Origin: Evansella sp. AB-P1
GTDB taxonomy: Bacteria > Bacillota > Bacilli > Bacillales > Salisediminibacteriaceae
DNA length: 64,000 nucleotides
Direction of reading: 5' to 3'
NCBI RefSeq assembly: GCF_029688925.1
Contig: NZ_JARUKY010000011.1
Coordinates: forward strand, 62,001 to 126,000
Shown: piece after piece, positions 59,816 through 64,000 of the stretch
Layout: each line of letters opens with the position of its first letter
Position numbering within the stretch: the first letter of the stretch is position 1
The notes under the pieces: model-generated
Seen by the model: the letters and a program-made list of their open reading frames with translations, nothing else
What the model was told of the DNA's origin: nothing
Databases searched by the model: none
Made by a program: the position numbers and the translations under genes

Positions 59816-60085
59816 ATGCCAAAGTATAGGCAAAAACCAAAGGTGGTAGAGGCAATTAAAATTACTCGTCTTATGACGATTGAAACAGCTGAAGGTAGAG
59901 TTACTGGAAATCCCGGAGATTATCTCATTACTGATACAAATGGAGAGCAGTATCCTTTAGAGAGTCACATTTTCGAAAAAAACTATGAACCTATAAAAGA
60001 TCGAATTAATATAAAGCTTTTTATTAGAAAATCCTTAAGGAAAGTAAAAGTGAAATCAAAAGAAATCATAGATAAAAGTAAATAA
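59816..60085 (+). CDS. Small protein with PGDYL motif
   Basis: An 89-residue basic protein. ITRLMTIETAEGRVTGNPGDYLITDTNGEQYPLESHIFEKNYEPI matches the short PGD-(W/Y)-I...G-x-x-YP-x-x-x-x-x-F-x-x-x-Y-E-P pattern that also occurs in phage head-tail and small cytoplasmic proteins. The C-terminal 30 residues are basic (RKSLRKVKVKSKEIIDKSK). Not a known enzyme. GATGAGGAGGG precedes ATG 59816. Ends in a terminator. Confidence 0.65.
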   Translation: MPKYRQKPKVVEAIKITRLMTIETAEGRVTGNPGDYLITDTNGEQYPLESHIFEKNYEPIKDRINIKLFIRKSLRKVKVKSKEIIDKSK

Positions 60086-60104
60086 CCCAATCTTTTATAA
60101 TGTA

Positions 60105-60141
60105 AAAAAACATGTTCCACAGCAAATGGATACATGTTTTT
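60105..60141 (+). terminator. Terminator after the PGDYL gene
   Basis: AACATGT and ACATGTT pair around a loop of about 17 bases, followed by TTTTATT. Confidence 0.55.
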
Positions 60142-60192
60142 TATTAGTTCATTTGTATAAAAGTAATTTATACATTTATATTTTTAGTATAG

Positions 60193-61560
60193 TTACTCAT
60201 CCAACAATACTTTCTTTTTTTTCAACTGCTTTTTATTTATTTTGAACATTTTATTATACATAAAGAAACCGATAATCACACATAGTTCACTAAAGACACC
60301 GACAGATTGTGCTAAGGCTCCAATTGCCCCATTCCAGTAAGAAAAATAAGAAACAGAAATAAATAATACAATCAAAGTAACTGCTAAGTTAGTCATTTGA
60401 GAAAAAACCATAAAGCGTGTTTGACTTTTTAACATTAGTAGCCCATTACAGAAATCAAGGTAAGGAAATACAAGTGTAAAAATAACAAACACTCTTAATG
60501 CTTGTAAAGTGGCTTCTATTAATCTATCATTTAGACCCATTGCATGCTCAAGGAACCATGGTCCTATAATTGTATAGGTGAAAATAGTTAGAAGAATAGA
60601 AGGAAATAAACCCATAACAAAACTAAATTTCACAACTTTTTTTGCATCAATGTTGAAAAAGTTAAGTACTATTTGATGGGTATAGGAAAAAAAGCTTGAA
60701 ACTAATTGAGTTATACTCAATGCAACTGCATATGAGGCAATTGATAACTCTATCATTGAAGTTTTACCTAAAAACACATTAATACTTGGACCAATTAAAA
60801 CCGTGAATAATGATGACAAAACAAGTGGTGAATAAAAGGTGAAAATTTGCTTTTTCTTGCGAATGTGATGCTTTTCATACTCTTCTGGTAAAGACCTAAC
60901 AACGTGTCTACCTTCCCACACACTAACACAACATTCAATAAACATACCAGCTAAGAAAATAATTGCTCCAGTTCTTCCAGTGATTGTTCCAAACGAAATA
61001 AAGTATAAAGATAGAAGATACATTAAGGTTAAACGAACACCCATTCCAATCGTAATCCACTTCGTTCTTCTATTTGAGATAATAATACCTTGATAAAGAC
61101 AACGCAAAGCAGAGAAAATGGTAACGAATAATAGCACTTGATATGTATGTTTTACTTGAAAAGCCATTTCTTGATCAATACCAAATGTAGTACCAATAAG
61201 CCACGTACCTATTGGTGTAAAAGCAATGAGTGCAGAAAAGATAAACAAAAATAGGATAACATACATTGTAACCGCATACATTTGACTAAATGATATTTTA
61301 TCTTTTACAAGAGCCGAACAACTCTGCCTAAGCAATACAGCTGTTTTTTCTGTAAATACAAATATACTCATTGCAATAGCATAGCTAGCAATAAGAAATT
61401 CAGCATTCTCTGCACGACCTAGTGTACTATTGATAATAACATGTGAAGTTGTTACCAAACTCGCAGAAATACCTAATGGAATAAAAAAGAAAAGTAATGT
61501 TTTTATTCTAATTTGTTCGTCTTCTTCATTTATCATACCCTTACCAACACCTTTTGCCAT
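60193..61560 (-). CDS. MATE/MVF-type multidrug or flippase-like exporter
   Basis: A 455-residue protein with 12 membrane helices in two halves (each of about six), as in the MATE and MVF branch of the MOP superfamily. Sequence such as TSHVIINSTLGRAENAEFLIASYAIAMSIF and SQLVSSFFSYTHQIVLNFF occupy the expected first helices of each half. Substrate not predicted. ATG 61560 lacks a clear ribosome binding site; ATG 61536 (MINEEDEQIR), behind GGTGTTGGTAAGGG, is an equally good start. Its position just outside the ger genes may be chance. Confidence 0.8.
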   Translation of the reverse strand: MAKGVGKGMINEEDEQIRIKTLLFFFIPLGISASLVTTSHVIINSTLGRAENAEFLIASYAIAMSIFVFTEKTAVLLRQSCSALVKDKISFSQMYAVTMYVILFLFIFSALIAFTPIGTWLIGTTFGIDQEMAFQVKHTYQVLLFVTIFSALRCLYQGIIISNRRTKWITIGMGVRLTLMYLLSLYFISFGTITGRTGAIIFLAGMFIECCVSVWEGRHVVRSLPEEYEKHHIRKKKQIFTFYSPLVLSSLFTVLIGPSINVFLGKTSMIELSIASYAVALSITQLVSSFFSYTHQIVLNFFNIDAKKVVKFSFVMGLFPSILLTIFTYTIIGPWFLEHAMGLNDRLIEATLQALRVFVIFTLVFPYLDFCNGLLMLKSQTRFMVFSQMTNLAVTLIVLFISVSYFSYWNGAIGALAQSVGVFSELCVIIGFFMYNKMFKINKKQLKKKKVLLDE

Positions 61561-61708
61561 TAAATTTGGTACAACTCACCATAAATATTGAGGTTTACAA
61601 ATAAACACTATGTGGATATATTATGAAAAAATGTTTAGGAGAATTTTTGAAGATTAATAATTTCGTCATCTTAATAATAACAACGTTGTTATTATAATGC
61701 AAGTAAAA

Positions 61709-62869
61709 TTAATCCCCTATTTTCTTTTTATCTAACATACCTCTTTGTCCTGTTTGTTCAATCTCGACGTTCACACTTACATCATACTCCGCATCTCTCC
61801 AGCCAGTTTCGTTCCAATTTAATGTACTAAAGTACTCTGTATCCATCGCCCAAATACGATGACCTAATAGCCATGGTTCCACATTAAGTCGTTTCATTTT
61901 ATTGATTGTATCTGTTATATCCTGCGAAATTTCCTTTTCAAGCTCACGTACTATTTTATTTAACGTTTCTTGTGAAGAATATATACCTTCAGGGTATAGG
62001 TAAACAAGTTCTCCTTTTCCATTTATATTAAAGTTCATTTTGACAGGATTAGTTTTATCATAGCTTATATTATTCACTAAGTTAACTCTAATAGACGCCT
62101 TCAAATTTGTATTTGGCTGTTCAATGTCTAATGAATAATTCATATGATCTACTTTTTTATCCTTTAAAAGCATACCAACACCAGCTTCATGTCCTTTAAG
62201 TTCACCAACAAGCTTAAAGTTATGAAACACGCCTAAATCTTCAATAAATATACTATCTTCATTACTGTATGCAAGCGGAATAGTAGCTGCGTGAGATACC
62301 ATATCATGATCTCTACGAAACTGAAATAAACGTACTGATTTTGTTCTGGATACTTTTTGATCTGCTCCAAAAAAACGATCGATATACAAAGCTGGTAGTG
62401 AAATTAATGGAGATTCCTGATTTAAAAAATCATGTACATCATTCTGTTTTCTAATGATAAGCAAGAACACTTCATTTGCTAAAGGAGCACGTCGATCTAG
62501 TAGATCAATAATATGATCCATCCCTTCTGTAGCTAACCTTTCCCCTATAGCAATAGCTTTTAAATGTCCAAAGAATAAAACAGTTGGTGTGGATGCTTCA
62601 AGATTTGTAATCGCTTCCCAAACAAACTCCCCTTTTCCTGTAATCGTTTCAAAATCGTTGGTTCCACTTTCTGTGGCACCATTTGGAACTAATATTGGGA
62701 CTTGTAATGTGACAATATATTCATCCTCTTCAGTTTTATCTAGTCCCATCCCAATAACAATCGTACGTTGATCAATTTCTCTCGTATCAGCACATCCAAA
62801 TAAAGAGAGAGAAAACATAATTATTAAAATGATTAATGATATTTTTTTGAAATTTGTGTGTTTAATCAT
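61709..62869 (-). CDS. Ger(x)C family spore germination lipoprotein
   Basis: A 386-residue lipoprotein C subunit of a GerA-type germinant receptor. The signal peptide ends in the lipobox LFGC (Cys26), followed by the family start DTREIDQRTIVIGMGLDKTEEDEYIVTLQVP. Later segments (TVLFFGHLKAIAIGERLA, LLDRRAPLANEVFLLI) match the GerAC fold. It anchors the receptor to the outer face of the spore inner membrane. It lies 84 bases downstream of the GerB-type gene, and the usual A subunit is presumably just beyond the window edge. Confidence 0.93.
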   Translation of the reverse strand: MIKHTNFKKISLIILIIMFSLSLFGCADTREIDQRTIVIGMGLDKTEEDEYIVTLQVPILVPNGATESGTNDFETITGKGEFVWEAITNLEASTPTVLFFGHLKAIAIGERLATEGMDHIIDLLDRRAPLANEVFLLIIRKQNDVHDFLNQESPLISLPALYIDRFFGADQKVSRTKSVRLFQFRRDHDMVSHAATIPLAYSNEDSIFIEDLGVFHNFKLVGELKGHEAGVGMLLKDKKVDHMNYSLDIEQPNTNLKASIRVNLVNNISYDKTNPVKMNFNINGKGELVYLYPEGIYSSQETLNKIVRELEKEISQDITDTINKMKRLNVEPWLLGHRIWAMDTEYFSTLNWNETGWRDAEYDVSVNVEIEQTGQRGMLDKKKIGD

Positions 62870-62953
62870 TTTAATCGTCCCTTCTTGTTCAAAGACTATA
62901 CTGTGTAATTAGAATTCAAGCACAAGTAATTTAAACGTTTGTTTAATAAAAGC

Positions 62954-64000
62954 TCAATTTTCACTAAAATCTTGTTTTTTTCTTAATAGCATGTACACAA
63001 AAAGTACAATGGGAAGGGCCAATGTATAAATCACCATGTTTATATTATAGGGTTCCCATTTTAAATTGACGAAGCTCGGTGTGATCATAGTTATAACGCT
63101 TATTATTCCAACAATCACGGTTATAGGTATCCATTCTTTTTTCTCATTTAGTGGGATTACTCTTTGAAATAAATCTGCTGCAAACCAAACATAAATCATT
63201 GCAGCTTTATATAAAGCCCAAATCCATATAGTTAAGAAGAATAAGTCTAATCTTTCAAACAATGCTACATCGGCATATGTTGTTTGAATTAAAGCGGTAA
63301 GGGGAGATAATAGGGTTAATGTTTGCTCATATCCAAATGTCCCTAATGTGATTAAACTAACTAACGTATACATGACCATTACGAGTAATAAGGCACTACT
63401 TGTGCTTTTAAAAATGTTGGTATCTTTTTTTAATAATGGTAAAAAGGATAATAATGCAATGATCCCTCCGTATCTCGTCATTTCAGATAAAGAACTCTTC
63501 ATAAACGTAAATATATCAACGGTAAATACAGGCGGTATATTTATCCATTTAAATTCTTCACTGAAAATTAAAATAACTACAGTAATCACAACAACAATAT
63601 CACAAATAAACATAAGCACCACAACACGCGTTATGGCAGTTATACCGTATAAGGCAGAAACCCACAAAACTATGAAAAATACCGTCATTACAATCCACTG
63701 TTCTGTATTTTGTAATAAATATGTTTGAATAACAATAGCCAAGCTCTTTATACCCCAAAAGATAGAATATAACGTACTAACAAATAAATAAAACATAATT
63801 GGATAATATACCCAGTTAGTTGATAAATGGTCAAAAGTTTTAAATATATCTCTTTGATTAAACTTCTTAATCACCTTAAATAATAAATAAAGAAATAAGA
63901 TATAAGGTACTACACCTATCATCACCTTTAACCATGCACTTCTTATTTCTGCATCAGAAATGTAAGGCAAGAAAATAAGCCCTAAAACAATTGTTGATGA
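62954..64000 (-). CDS. GerB-type endospore germination permease, 5' end outside window
   Basis: The coding frame runs to the window edge: upstream of the TTG at 63970 it reads SSTIVLGLIFLPYISDAEIRSAWLKV, so the true start is beyond 64000 and only about 348 residues of the protein are in view. It has about ten hydrophobic helices and the amino acid permease-like pattern of GerAB proteins (RYGGIIALLSFLPLL, WIWALYKAAMIYVWFAADLFQ). It works with the C subunit encoded downstream. The A-subunit gene is expected outside the window. Confidence 0.88.
   Translation of the reverse strand, partial: SSTIVLGLIFLPYISDAEIRSAWLKVMIGVVPYILFLYLLFKVIKKFNQRDIFKTFDHLSTNWVYYPIMFYLFVSTLYSIFWGIKSLAIVIQTYLLQNTEQWIVMTVFFIVLWVSALYGITAITRVVVLMFICDIVVVITVVILIFSEEFKWINIPPVFTVDIFTFMKSSLSEMTRYGGIIALLSFLPLLKKDTNIFKSTSSALLLVMVMYTLVSLITLGTFGYEQTLTLLSPLTALIQTTYADVALFERLDLFFLTIWIWALYKAAMIYVWFAADLFQRVIPLNEKKEWIPITVIVGIISVITMITPSFVNLKWEPYNINMVIYTLALPIVLFVYMLLRKKQDFSEN

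Overview
The window is AT-rich chromosomal DNA from an endospore-forming member of the Bacillaceae (Firmicutes). Direct support comes from an alpha/beta-type small acid-soluble spore protein (16786), spoVIF (53262), GerC- and GerB-type germinant receptor subunits (61709, 62954), a YkuD L,D-transpeptidase (16107), a SleB-domain cell-wall hydrolase with five LysM repeats (53925), kapB (55702), many GGAGG-type ribosome binding sites with frequent GTG/TTG starts, and a lysine riboswitch before dapA. I cannot name the species. Almost all genes are ordinary Bacillaceae chromosome genes; I see no prophage, plasmid backbone, insertion sequence with a transposase, rRNA or CRISPR array.

Layout. 1-5.3 kb: tail of an SDR gene, a gene-poor block of short palindromes bounded by a 12-bp inverted repeat, small hypothetical genes and two broken genes (a frameshifted one and a retropepsin-like protease with an in-frame TAA). 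5.3-11.4 kb: one compact operon of ABC ATPase, large permease with an extracellular domain, second permease, ECF sigma factor, membrane protein that is a candidate anti-sigma, and second ABC ATPase. It recalls the sigY/yxl logic of B. subtilis. 11.9-16 kb: small membrane proteins, a DUF2087 regulator, a CTP-type riboflavin-kinase-like (DUF120) gene paired with an SDR-like gene, and a RelE/ParE-type toxin-antitoxin pair. 16-25.4 kb: ykuD, SASP, xerS, acetyltransferases, a penicillin-binding-type serine hydrolase, a DUF2975/XRE pair, a DUF2294 gene with its own promoter and leader hairpin, an OFA-family MFS transporter with an attenuator-like leader hairpin, and a LOG-family gene. 25.5-44 kb: small spore or stress type genes, a HesB-like gene with an in-frame TGA, a PfpI/DJ-1 protein, HAD phosphatase, uvsE, CynX-type MFS, a membrane-anchored alpha/beta hydrolase, ferritin, a 669-aa beta-propeller protein, YkoP-like and DEDDh exonuclease genes, DUF2203, and a PRC-barrel protein. 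43.9-45.3 kb: lysine riboswitch and dapA. 45.5-48.8 kb: an unusual 88-nt tRNA-like gene, interspersed repeats, a permuted-papain (YiiX-like) protein and an FAH-family enzyme. 48.9-53 kb: an OmpR/PhoR-type two-component system with an ABC-2 transporter. 53-64 kb: spoVIF, the LysM/SleB hydrolase, kapB, a DUF1906 glycoside-hydrolase-like protein, esterase, TetR, a MATE-like exporter and the ger genes, the last cut by the window edge.

The observations most worth a second look are the tRNA-like gene at 45593-45680 (canonical D and T arms, long variable region, G at position 33), the TGA at the Cys/Sec position of the HesB-like gene at 26453, the six-gene ECF/ABC operon, and three families of intergenic repeats with more than one copy in the window. 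Several start codons were moved from the longest open frame to the one with a proper ribosome binding site; each case is stated in its entry.
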